A stretch of DNA of 64,000 nt from Coffea arabica. Lineage: Eukaryota; Streptophyta; Magnoliopsida; Gentianales; Rubiaceae. The notes under the pieces were generated by a model, which was not told where the DNA came from, ran no database searches, and saw nothing but the letters and a program-made list of their open reading frames with translations. The translations under genes were made by a program, and so were the position numbers. Below, piece after piece: positions 26,288 to 37,087 of the stretch; the first letter of the stretch is position 1, and every line of letters begins with the position of its first letter. The stretch spans positions 5,366,525 through 5,430,524 of the forward strand of contig NC_092330.1 of the NCBI RefSeq assembly GCF_036785885.1, written 5' to 3'.

Positions 26288-26909
26288 CACTTGGGATCCT
26301 CGGTTATAAGTTTCCTGTGCCAATCTAATGTCACCTCTAGCATTGTGCCAAATGTCCTGTTATTATTTGTACTTTAATTTTCTAATAATTCAAATTGGTT
26401 TGGTTTAACAAAATTTTTCTCTACCTCTGCAACTTTAAACCAAAATTAACCGACCGGTCTAATTTCACTTGGGATACTTTTGCACGCCAACCACTCAAGA
26501 TCGGTTGCTTTGGGTAAGGAAAAAGTAAAAGATAACCCTAAACAAAATTGCCGCACCGATGTCCAATAAGTTGAAAGTTGAAGAGAGGTCTTGAATGTTG
26601 TGTCACCACTCCAATAACGTCATCTTGGTCTCTGCACCTATTCTTGCAGAAAGTTTGGTCTGAATTGTGGCAGCGTTCCTTTTCCCTACGTCCCCGAGTT
26701 AAACTGCATCCCGATCTTCAGATCCTCTGCACTTCCCGGTTTTCAGATATCCGTGGAGGCCGACCAGATGAGGATCAAGAATTTTTGTTAAACCAAACTA
26801 ATTTGAATTATTAAAAAATTAAAGTATAAATAATAACAAGACATTAGGCGCAATGCTAGAGGTAGCAATTAGGTTGGCACAGGAAACTTGTAACAGAGAA
26901 TCTCAAGTG
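26288..26909. mobile_element. Pack-MULE-like element with acquired interior
   Basis: Both ends belong to the same family as the MITE at 6333-6542 (CACTTGGGAT; CTCAAGTG). The element is bounded by a perfect 9-bp duplication TAAATTATC (26279-26287 and 26910-26918), typical of Mutator-type insertion. The roughly 120-bp inverted ends enclose about 380 bp (26410-26790) that the small MITE lacks and that is clearly less AT-rich. That interior holds a 79-codon plus-strand frame (26578-26814) of no known family. A second CACTTGGGAT at about 26466 may be a nested terminus. Capture of host DNA is inference from base composition. Confidence 0.82.
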
Positions 26910-26918
26910 TAAATTATC

Positions 26919-27867
26919 CCAACCAGTCCAATGAATAAGTACTCTTCTATCCTCCTTATCCCCTCACCAAAAATCTAGCCCTCATTTGTTGACTTATCCC
27001 AACAAGTCCAGTGAATAACTCTTCCATCCTCCTTGTCCCCTCACCAAAATCTAGCCATCATTTGTTGAATATCCAGCAGGCCATTATCCGAGAAACTGAA
27101 GAATGACATCGCATGAGCAGGAATTGCTGCTTGAATCACAGCCTTCAATAAAATTTCTTTTCTTGCTTGAGATAATTGCTGCTTTTTCCAACCATTAATC
27201 CATTGCAGAACCCTTTCTTTGGTAGAGAATTAAAGACCTCGCGTTTAGATCTCCCAACTATATATAGCAGGCAACCCCAGGTACTTTTCATGTGGTTATA
27301 TATGATTCATTGATTTATATCCTTATCATACTAAAATTAATGCTAATATCGATCAGTGTTTACTTCCCATGCCAATGCCTTTTACTTTTGACCATTATTG
27401 TTCTAATCTACATGATATATTTCCTCCGTGAAAAATTTGAGAGGCTCTAATTATCATCTGCAATCCCTTAGAAAAATTAAAAGTTGAACAAGCATTTCAG
27501 TACCCATTGTTACGAAGAAGTAAAATTCAGATCAAAATAGGCTGGGGTGTGACTGTGCTTAGCCTGACCTGGTAATAAACATATGGGAGAAAAAGTAGAG
27601 CATGCTCTTATTGGTACAGTGTGAAGACTTGATCGCCTTTTGATTAATTTGGAAACGGCCAGTAAACTACTTGAGTCATCTACTTTTGCTCACTGAATTT
27701 ATTCTTAATCATCCATTTAACTTTTGAAATGGTATACTTTTAGTTATGTCAAATCTAATTTTAGGGTTCCATTTTTGAGGGAGGTGAGGTAATCTCATGC
27801 TCGCGATGGGGATGTGATGGTTAAAGTTAACCTCTAAATTCAACAAAAGGCCAAAAGTATATATATA
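26919..27867. other. Gene-free stretch
   Basis: No gene is recognised. A phrase (CTCTTCCATCCTCCTT... CTCACCAAAA) is repeated at about 26940-26970 and 27010-27050, a local duplication of about 65 bp. Confidence 0.5.
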
Positions 27868-28365
27868 TTTTTTTCTAAAATTAAATAAGTCGACATTTCA
27901 AATAAAGATTAAGTAGCTACTTTACTCAGTGCTCTCAAAAACCTGCTTTTATAGAAAAATTGCATGTTAATTCATAATTTCACCGTGACAAACATATGTA
28001 CGATGAATTACATCAAGTAAAAGGTAATTAAATACGAATTATTTGTAAGAAACAGGATGGGAAAGACTGAGCAATAAACTTTTCTTCTTTATTGCACTAG
28101 GTAAAAACGGGATGGCAACTAAGGACCAAGGGACAAACATTTTCCTTCCTTTCATTTTTTGTGAAAACGAGATGACAAGGACTGGACCAAAACAATTTTC
28201 TTTTTTACAAATTGTAAAATGGTTTGGAAAGGGCATTTTATTTTTAACGAAATGCTGTTGCTTTTCTCCTACATACTAGCTTCTTAAAGAATGAATGTGT
28301 GGATTAACATTGATTAATTAGCCAAGTTGTCCTATTAGTAAATCAATTCTTAAAGAATCAGACTT

Positions 28366-28508
28366 TGTTTGGATAGGAGTTTATTTAGATGATTTATTTG
28401 AAATAATTACTGTGACATTTTTTGTGATATGATATATGTGAGATAAAAAGGTGATTGAAATTTGTGAAATAAATTATTTTTTTCAATCATCTCAATTCAA
28501 ACACACTC
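28366..28508. mobile_element. MITE with GTTTGGATA / TTCAAACAC ends
   Basis: Same family as 24587-24760; core TTTTTTGTGATATGATATAT. Present in copy A3 and absent from copy A1, so it inserted after the duplication or was lost from A1. Confidence 0.65.
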
Positions 28509-29678
28509 TAGCAGTGTCTTCTCCACTATCTGTCAGATTTAAGATTCGATTTCCAAACCTTACAATAGGAGTGGAAAAGATGTGAAGAAGAGTGAAAGGA
28601 TTAAAAAGAAAAATACAGAAAAAAAAGATTGTTTATGTTGGCTAATACCTCTGTTCACTTTAGGGGGATAGATATTCAATAATGAGACTCGACTTAATTC
28701 ACAGGCGACAAGCAGCAGCTTATGAGGTCTACAACTGGTACACGTAGCGACAGGTTGAAAATTAAAACTCAGATAATCACAAAAAACGGGTCAAGTTTTG
28801 CATGTGACCAAAACATACTGTTGTCCCCACTAGTTGGGATCCACTGGTGTCAAATTCAGTGTTAATTTTATTAATCATGTGATAGTAGAAGAAATTTAAA
28901 TAAATAATATATAATAAATTAAATAAATAGAACACTTGACATAAATATAAAAATGACACTGAATTATCATTGAAAAAATGACATTGAATATCCCGTGTGT
29001 GCCGTCCCCACGGTGGCTAGTTAAAGGAACGTCGACCACGTTTACTTTTTGAGTCAAAGGATACGACAAAAGTGGGAACATTCTGTATTGCTTTGCGCAT
29101 CACTAATGGCTAATCATCAAGTAATACAGACAGAGATATAAGTTCTAGGTATTGCGCTTTTGACCTATGTCAGTAAAAGAACAATGCCATCAAATCAAAT
29201 CCAATTATTTGCTTGAGAAGAGAAAAATAATAATAACATAATGTCAACATTTCCATAAAAGTCCAAACATATTATTATTATTCTGTCGATCCCAAGTGTC
29301 GTACTTGCTATATTTTATAATATTTTAAAATGTTATTTTGTCGAGAAACTTAAAAAATGCCCTTTAATGTCTTTTTTCAATGTAGTACATTCATTTAATT
29401 ATATGTACGTTGTTATTTAAATTTGAAATTAAATCTATAAAAGTAAAATTGAAAAAAATATAAATATTGCAATTAAATCACTATTTTTATAAAGTTGAAT
29501 TTCTGAAACATAATAAACAAATTGACACGGAGGAAATAAAGAAAAAAAAATAAACATTTCAAAGACAAACTTTATACTGCAAAACAACGTGACACTTTTA
29601 TCTCTGAATCCGCCACCCTGCCCCCAAATCTTGGCTGTGGATGGATGTTCAAAGCACTCCTATGACCTGTTTCAGAAT

Positions 29679-30485
29679 TCACATATAACTATATATCAAC
29701 AAAAGCATAAGAAAGCCACCAAAATAACTAAAAATTCCCAAAAGAAAGAAAGAAGCACCAGTCTCGCGCGGAAGGACTTTTATGGCTAGCCCTCCAAAGA
29801 TGAAGACGCCAATAAATATCAGCTTGGCTCGGTAGTCAACAGGGAAGACCAACACAACCGGAATAACGGCGAAGAAAATTGAGACTTCGCCCATGAAACT
29901 AGATGCCTTGGGGTAATGGCGTTGTAGGTTAATAGATGCCCAATAAGCACAAAACATCAGCAGGATAGCCATGCATGACAACGGGAAGGTTGCAGGTACG
30001 GGTGCAAGCTTTTGAAAAGATTGCAAGGCTATGCCAATGCTAATGGCGGTAAAACAAGGTCCAATCACCGCCGACAGCGACTGCAAGTTCGTCATGTTAT
30101 TGTTATCAACGGTGACTCGATCATGAGGATCATCACCATCATCAGGTCGCCGATCGGCAGTAGGCAGGTACTGCTGCCCTTCTATATCAAATCCTGCACT
30201 ACGCTCGCGTTGGGCGGGGGGCAACTCAGGTTGAATTGACTTCTCCCTCTTCCACAGGCGGAGAAGGTGTCCAATGACTGTCGACAGCAACGGCAAGTTC
30301 GTCATGCTATTGTTATCAACGGGGACTCGATCACGAGGATCATCACCATCATCAGGTTGCAAATCGGTTGTAGGCTGGAGCTTCTGCTCCTCTATATCAG
30401 ATCTTGAACTAGGCTCGATTTGGGAGGTGGGCAACTTTAGTTGGGCCGGCCTTTCCGGGACCAGCCGCTTGGCTGGTTCGATCAT
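29679..30485 (-). CDS. Small multi-pass membrane protein, copy A3 (unknown family)
   Basis: This is a paralogue of the gene at 15504-16085, of unknown family. From the ATG at 30485 the product has 268 residues. The hydrophilic N-terminal part is duplicated: two 70-residue units (nucleotides about 30269-30478 and 30059-30268), each with DIE-Q, PDDGDD, DRV and MTNL blocks, where copy A1 has one. Four hydrophobic segments follow, then a complete last segment (FFLLGIF...GGFLMLLLIYSYM). The open frame continues upstream to an ATG at 30620, but a TATA box (30597-30607) lies inside that extension. The residue aligned with the A1 start is Thr, because AAATG became AAACTT. I therefore prefer the ATG at 30485. 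The frame is fully open and this is the better candidate for a working gene. Confidence 0.7.
   Translation of the reverse strand: MIEPAKRLVPERPAQLKLPTSQIEPSSRSDIEEQKLQPTTDLQPDDGDDPRDRVPVDNNSMTNLPLLSTVIGHLLRLWKREKSIQPELPPAQRERSAGFDIEGQQYLPTADRRPDDGDDPHDRVTVDNNNMTNLQSLSAVIGPCFTAISIGIALQSFQKLAPVPATFPLSCMAILLMFCAYWASINLQRHYPKASSFMGEVSIFFAVIPVVLVFPVDYRAKLIFIGVFIFGGLAIKVLPRETGASFFLLGIFSYFGGFLMLLLIYSYM
30059..30478 (-). repeat. 210-bp in-frame tandem duplication in gene A3
   Basis: Two in-frame 210-bp units encode the repeated 70-residue acidic segment. The paralogue at 15504-16085 has one unit, so the duplication is specific to this copy. Confidence 0.85.
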
Positions 30486-30596
30486 AGTGAAGAAGAAATA
30501 GAGAACGTAGCTGAATATTGGCCAAGTTTTTTTCTTTTTTTTTTTTAAATCAGGGAAATATGTTTTAGCTGCTGAGAAATGATCAGAACTTATGAG

Positions 30597-30607
30597 AGTA
30601 TTTATAG
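30597..30607 (-). promoter_or_regulatory. TATA box of membrane-protein gene A3
   Basis: CTATAAATACT on the minus strand lies about 110 bp before the preferred ATG (30485). It argues against the in-frame ATG at 30620 as the start. Confidence 0.65.
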
Positions 30608-30705
30608 GGAGGGATTTCAATTTTGATAGAGGGGGATGGGAATGGTTGGTGACAATGTCGACTTTCCCACCAAACAGTCGCGGAACAGGGTCTGTCTTTT
30701 TTGTG

Positions 30706-30775
30706 GGAAGGGGGGTGGGTGGTGTTGGGGGAGTGGTGGGAAGGGTGGAAGGGAGGGGAGTGGTGGCGCGGAACA
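30706..30775 (+). other. G-rich tract, possible G-quadruplex
   Basis: Runs of three or more G are spaced by short loops across about 70 bp on the plus strand, enough for two adjacent quadruplexes. The tract lies 100-170 bp upstream of the TATA box of gene A3. Confidence 0.6.
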
Positions 30776-30868
30776 GGATCTGGCTTTTGGAGAGGGGGCA
30801 AGGTAGGCTTAAAAGTTAGGGACATGGGCTTTCCTAGCAAATGGTGGCCGAGCAAGGATCTATTTATC

Positions 30869-31590
30869 GAGAGGAAAGTGGTGCATGCCCGCTGCTGTTC
30901 AGCTCCTTCCTCTGCCATTGCCACCAATTTACTGTTTCTTTTAGAAATTTAGACGCTTGCCAAATTACCGTTCTTCTAGAAATTTGACTGCCAAATTACG
31001 GCCACACCACATGGGTTGGATTACGCAGAAAAATGCATTCAAAAAGCTCCGTTAATTTGGACATGCATAATGCGAATTACAAAATATGTCTTCATTTATG
31101 ATATTGGTTGGGAATATTTTCTGCTACATGTTGTTCTGCACCTGCAGTTGGGCGTGCAATCTGAATTTTGTTGTGACCCGGCAAGTTGCAAGTGGCCAGT
31201 TAGACTGTGAAAGCAAAATACAGTCTACTTTGTTGACTTTGGTTACCGCTGCGTGGCTTGGGACTTCTTTTTTTCCGGAGACGAGAGGAAAGTGGTGCAT
31301 GCCCGCTGCTGTTCAGCCCCTTCCTCTGCCATTGCCACCAAATTACTGTTTCTTCTAGAAATTTAGACGCTTGCCAAATTACCGTTCTTCTAGAAATTTG
31401 CCTGCCAAATTACGGCCACACCACATGGGTTGGATTACGCAGAAAAATGCATTCAAAAAGCTCCGTTAATTTGGACATGCATAATGCGAATTACAAAATA
31501 TGTCTTCATTTATGATATTGGTTGGGAATATTTTCTGCTACCCGTTGTTCTGCATCTGCAGTTGGGCGTGCAATCTGAATTTTGTTGTGA
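30869..31590. repeat. 309-bp direct repeat pair, spacing 413 bp
   Basis: About 30869-31177 and 31282-31590 are nearly identical, separated by about 105 bp. No coding content is recognised; several overlapping open frames are by-products of the repeat. Confidence 0.9.
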
Positions 31591-31847
31591 TTCGGAGGGG
31601 ACTGAACCATCACCGGATCAAACGGATATACAACACACCCGCTTAAATTTTTTGAAACAAACCACTTAAATGTGACATTTTGGTGGGAGGCAAGGCCCAC
31701 CAAACTAAGTGGTGGCCACCAGCCTTTGGGCTGGTGGTTGCGTGGCTTGGGACTTCAAAGAGGTCGAATTCGCGTAGATTCCTAGTGCAGCAACGTTGAC
31801 GATGACTAACGTTTTTGGATAATATCCTTTTAACTCCCTTGAAATGA

Positions 31848-31897
<50 letters not shown>

Positions 31898-34026
31898 GGG
31901 ATAATTTTAGAAACCTCCCTTGAGGTTTTCGGCAATTACAGAGAGATCTCCTCAAGTTTCAAAAATTACACCTACTTTTCTTGATTTTAAGGTTTATGTA
32001 ACAATATAGACCCAATAGCCTATAATTTTTTACAAATATCCTAAAATACCCTTCTTCTAAAGAACAAGACAAAATAAAATAAGGTTTTAATTTTTAACTT
32101 CTTGTACATGGCATACTCATTAAAGCAAACAGAGTGTAGTGACTCCAACTTATCTCAAAATTCATTACTTGTTAATTCTTGCCTAATGCAACTCACTACT
32201 ACCACTAGGTCCACTACCAATACTAAACCAAAAAATGCCTCTATGTCCCTAAGAACATAATTCATCATTGCTTTAGCACTCTTAAAAATAGAAACAAAAT
32301 TCTACCTTCATAGTAAAATCACAACCAATAGGTAAATAAAAAAGGGAACCAATGAGTTTTTTTAATTGCTAGATTTTTTTTTGCTTAACAAACATAATAG
32401 TCACTTCTTTATCTTCCAACTCTCAATTTCATTTTTTTCCCTATATCACTGCCACTTTTTTCATCTTTCCCCAGTTTGACAATAAAATTCATAGTCTACA
32501 CCTTGTTAATTTGGTAACTTCAATTGACTAACATTTGTAAAGAGTAAAACTATTAAAAAAAAGAAAGGGTCTAAAATTTTTGTTGTAAGAGAGAGACAAA
32601 AAGACAAAAAAAAATACAAATAAATTTTGAAAATGGTAAAAAAGTGATAGTGGTGTGATTAGTAACAATGGAGTGCGGTATTTGGTGAGAGGGAGAAGCA
32701 CTTGTAGGCAATGTTTTAAAACTCGGACCGTCAATTGAACTGGTGAAGTGAAAGGGTCGAGGTTCAACCGGTCGAACCGATTCAACATCGGTTCAATGAA
32801 TTTTTTTAAAAATAATTTATATAAATATATATATGCACAAAATAAGACATGCAATAGACTAATTTAAAACTTTATATGATGAAAAGTTTACTATTTTTGA
32901 ATAACTTGGATTTTCAAAAATAATTTTTTAAATTATAAGTTAAAACAAATAAATTTCATTTTAATTTCAATTATATCTACCAAAATAATCTTAAATCTAA
33001 CCCAAAAATATCACAATATTTTGAAATTATACAAAATTCACGTCTATGAGAATTTGACATTGTGAACTTAAATTTTAATTTACGTCTTTGGGATTTAGAG
33101 ATTGCAATTAAAAAAAGAAAGTTTGGAGTTCGAAGGAAGTCAAGAGAATCGAAATAGAAATGCAAACTTGATAAGAAACAAAAAATGAGATAAAAGTGAG
33201 TGGTTGTAGCATTAAATAATTTGGGTTAAAGAACAATAATTCTTTTTTAACTTTTTTCAATTTAATGGACAAAAACAAAATTAAAAAGATGGAAGAAAAC
33301 ATCAATAAATTAAAACTAAAGAGGTTTGATTAAAAAAGGAGTGACAAAAAAAAGAGGAGAGAGAGAGAGTGTGTGTGTTGAAGATTAAAAAGAAAGAGTA
33401 ATGAGAGAATGAGATTTTGTAAGAAAAATGAAAAAAAAAGAAATATGAATGTTTGTTTTATATATATAAGTTATCAAAAAAAATAAATAAGATATGATGG
33501 TGCAATGGTTACTATATTGGTCTTCTTTTACAAAAGTCTTGAGTTCGAATCTTGATAGAAGCATTCCCCAAAAAGGGGAAACTTGAAAGCCGGTTCGATC
33601 CGGTTCAACAGTTTTCACGGTTTTGATCGGGTTTGACCGATTTTCTGACAAATTCAACACTACCATAGAACCCGGACCGGTGCCATGGCCAGTTCGCGGT
33701 TGAACTGGTTGAACCGCCCGGTCCGATCTGGTTTTCAAAACAGTGGTTGTAGGAGTAAAAGAGAGAATAGTATGAAAGTGGAATGGAGGGAGGGAGAAAG
33801 AGATGAAAATTAGAAAATTGATGGAGATTGTTCTTTGAGATTAGAAAATTACAAGTAGGATAATAAGGAGTATTTTTCGACTTTAAATGTCCCTTTATGA
33901 ATTAACTATTAAGTGGGGGACATATTAGTATTTTGATTGGACCAAGGGAGGTCTATGTAATTATTGGAACTTCGGGGGAGCTAAGTGAAATTGTCAAAAA
34001 CTTCAAGGGAGGTTTCTGAAATTATC

Positions 34027-34028
<2 letters not shown>
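31898..34028. mobile_element. 2.1-kb inverted-repeat element inserted in a (TA)n tract
   Basis: The ends are GGGATAATTTTAGAAACCTC and its near-complement at 34028. Both sides are pure TA microsatellite (about 31853-31896 and 34029-34061), so the target was a (TA)n tract and its duplication cannot be measured. Insertion into TA microsatellites is known for the rice Micron MITEs; the relation here is only an analogy. The interior carries the hAT-like element at 32709-33745 and no coding sequence. Confidence 0.8.
32709..33745. mobile_element. Non-autonomous hAT-like element
   Basis: The ends are CAATGTTTTAAAAC and the complement of GGTTTTCAAAACAGTG. The flanks CTTGTAGG (32701-32708) and GTTGTAGG (33746-33753) match at 7 of 8 positions, as expected for an 8-bp hAT target duplication. 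Sub-terminal blocks rich in GGTTCAACCGG-type words are inverted at the two ends. No transposase is encoded. The element lies wholly inside the 31898-34028 element, so it is the younger insertion. Confidence 0.75.
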
Positions 34029-34064
<36 letters not shown>

Positions 34065-35165
34065 ACATATATTAGTCGTTCCATTCATAAAGAGATGACT
34101 TATATTTTCTTTTTATTTTTTTTAGCACAGGAGGGATTGAATTTAAGAAATGAAGATGAAACATGTTGAAAGAGGTTAAATTCATGTAGTTTCCCACCAC
34201 GTTGATGAGGATTAACATTTTTGGATTAGGATTTAAGAAATGGGGAAGGAATAAAAGGAATTGCATCTAAACCTCTAACTTCAGAAATCTCAACCTTAAC
34301 CATTAAATGAAGGCCTTATCAGCAAGAAATGACATCTAAGTTTTATCAAGCATAATCAACAAAATATTATGGCAGGAATAACAAAGTATATTACGTATGC
34401 ATATTACATGAAACTTATCACAGAAGCCCAATTAAAGATTTAGTAAAAAAAATAAGTTTGGAAAAATTAGGCATTAAATCATGTTGTAGTGGTACATGTC
34501 CTTGACAAAATTATGGAATTACAATTCCAGGTTTCACCTATATTGAAAATTAATTTTAAGTTAGACATTTGAATATCGCGTATTAGACTAATTATAATTT
34601 TATCAACTTATTGATATTACATGCATGTATGTGAAAGTAGTATAATATAAGTTACTTTCAGCGACTCATAAAATACATATTAATCTGAATAAAAATCTTA
34701 AAACTTTAACATAAATTGAATCATTACTCGTGAAGTATAATACATTAAAAAATTTTAGTTTGACTATTTTTGATATATTTAAAAAAACATACATGACAGA
34801 GGAGTTCTTTTTTAATTATAATCGCTGAGGTGTAATATAAGTTTTTACTACATATGTTGTCAAATACTATTGAATACATAGCATATTAACGAAAAAAAGT
34901 TTTAGAAAAGCTTAGCAATATTAAAGTATTCTTATTTCCAATATCTGTAGCCAAATTTCTAAACATATTTCAATTATAGGTATGATTTTGTATGCATAAT
35001 TTTGCTAAACTTGTACTTTTTTGCAGAATATGTAAACTCAGCCAAGGAAAGAGAAGAAAAATTGCCTCTTTCTTCTTTCTCTAGTTTGAAATTCTCCTAG
35101 CTCGTTAGTCAATTAGGATTTTTCTTGTCAATTTATGTGTTGAGATCTTGACTATAAGTTAGCAC
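34029..35165. other. Gene-free stretch
   Basis: It begins with a TA microsatellite. At about 34150-34225 is a third copy of the flanking block of the membrane-protein locus. The rest is AT-rich with no gene recognised. Confidence 0.5.
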
Positions 35166-36230
35166 TTTTTTTAATTTAAGCAGTTTCGCATTTGAAGGTT
35201 CGGGTTAAAGGAGCGCGTGTGGATCACTATTAGAGGCCGAGCACGTATGCAGGTTCAATGCATCTCTTAAAATTTTCCCTACATTAAATCTCCATCAATT
35301 TAAGAACATTTTCGCTTATTGAGATAGTCTTAGTTATGTGAAATTAATCACGATCTACTTCAAAGAATCAAGCTCTTAGTTATAGGAAATTATTATTTTT
35401 CTGCTGCAGAGGGATCTGATGTGAATTAAGGATGAACCTGTTCGGCTTTGGAATTAAACTCCGAGCCCCAGTCCAAGAAACCATTATAGGGTTATTATTT
35501 CATATCATTTCTTTAATAATTTTATATATTTTTATAATTATTTTCAAGTTGGTTTATCCACGCTTGTTGATAAACTTTAACGACATATTATTGTTGGTTT
35601 ATCCACGGTTTCTGGAGCTAGTTCGAGGGTTTTCTTGGTTCTTTTCTTTCTGTTTTTTCAATCTCATCTAGAACGTCTACTGTTTTCTTGATATCGCTTC
35701 AATGTCGTAATAAAACACCAAATGTTAAATCTAAAAATTACCAAAAACTTGAATCTTTTTTGGACGGTGGTATACTGCCAAGTACCTATGGTCGTCGGTT
35801 AGATGCCAAATCGAATCAACAGCCAACATCACTATCCACAGCCCCCCGCCTCTCCCCCTTCCCCTATTCCCCATCCAACAAGTGAACAAATTAAAAAGAT
35901 TCAAATTTCGTGCTCCTGTAGGTCCATCTAGTACAGAAATGTTATCAAAAATTGATGCGCATTCTAGCCCATTCTAGTGGCTGAAAAACGCTGGTTTGAT
36001 CTGTAATATTCCGCCTCACATTAAGAAGTTAAATGCCATGAAACAAATCTATGTGCTGTGTCTGAACACTCCATTCTTTGGTCTAACGATGACAAAATCC
36101 AGAAACAAATGTATAAGTTGTGTCCGAACACTCAAATTCTTATTTAGAATATCCATTTTGATCCAACGATGACAAAATTCAAATAGTTGGATTTAGTTGC
36201 TGAAACCAAGCATAAAATTCAAATAATTAA

Positions 36231-36739
36231 GGGCAAATTACACTTTATCCCCTGTGATTTAGTATTTTTGTACATAACCCCCTATGGTTTTAAAAGTTAT
36301 ACATAACCCCTCATAGTTTGGATTAAAGTGCTAAAGTAACGGAATTTGTAATCCATAACCGAGTCACCTAAAATATAAAAAATACCCCTATGTAAAGTTG
36401 AAAATTATTTATTAACCACAGGGAGGTTATGTGTATATTTTGAAAATAATAAGAGATTATATGGTAAAGTATTAAATCATAAGGGGGTTATATAGTAAAA
36501 TATAAAATCATACGGGGCTAGTGCGTCATGTATATTATGTTTATATTTTTTGATCATTTCAGTCATTTTAATTTTTAAACAAGGGCAATTCCTATATTTT
36601 TAAAGATTCCATTACGAATAATCATTTTCGTTATTTTGATATTTTAATCCAAATCATGAGAAGGTTATGTATAACTTTTGAAATTATAGGAGATTTATAT
36701 ACAAAAAAATATAATTTAGGGGTAAAATGTAATTTGCCC
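36231..36739. mobile_element. 509-bp long-TIR MITE, Mutator-like
   Basis: The ends are GGGCAAATTACACTTTA and its near-complement, with inverted similarity over about 80 bp or more. The flanks AATAATTAA (36222-36230) and AATCATTAA (36740-36748) match at 8 of 9 positions, consistent with a 9-bp target duplication. The same element stands at the same place in D2 (about 44492-45009), so it predates the segmental duplication. Confidence 0.8.
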
Positions 36740-37003
36740 AATCATTAAACTTAGTTGTTGAGACTGTGATCGTGTCTTGGACATGTGAGTACACTTCTCT
36801 AAATTGCGTTAACGAAATGCATGAAAACTCCCTCCTTAGAGATTACGGTTTTCTCACTTGCAAGGCAGTCATCGCGCCCCCAAAACACGAGCAACATCGT
36901 GCCTGAAAAGAAATAGCACGTGCTATGCTACGATGGTTAATCGAACATCACAGTCGTATGATGTACGAGCATTAATAAAATTTTGCATTTTATTTGAGAC
37001 AGT

Positions 37004-37064
37004 AAGAAATCCCTTATTAAAATGGCAAGCGCAGCTGAACAAAAGAAAAATAAATGGGCCGACG
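37004..37064 (+). repeat. Left 61-bp inverted repeat of the cassette
   Basis: Complementary to 40201-40261 at about 60 of 61 positions. It contains an ATG followed by codons for MASAAEQKKNKWAD, and the same start occurs in the right repeat on the minus strand. Here the frame closes after GPID. Confidence 0.9.
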
Positions 37065-37087
37065 TTTGGTTCGGCCCAATTGACTAA

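Larger units (their letters stand above)
27868..30650. repeat. Segmental duplication copy A3 (partner 12129-16250)
   Basis: This runs parallel to A1 across non-coding DNA and the membrane-protein gene. It lacks the 1.8-kb inverted-repeat insertion. It has its own small AT-rich insertion with partial inverted ends (about 28850-28985) and a MITE at 28366-28508. Confidence 0.85.

Noticed and set aside
30592..30952. Gly- and Trp-rich frames upstream of gene A3
   Set aside because: They come from the G-rich promoter tract.
31016..31669. MDYAEKCIQKAPLIWTC frames as a gene pair
   Set aside because: The frames exist only because a 309-bp non-coding block is duplicated; no intron, promoter or family support.
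33490..33565. tRNA-like stretch with TTCGAATC box
   Set aside because: It lies inside the hAT-like element and has weak A-box similarity but no cloverleaf I could complete; not called as tRNA or SINE.
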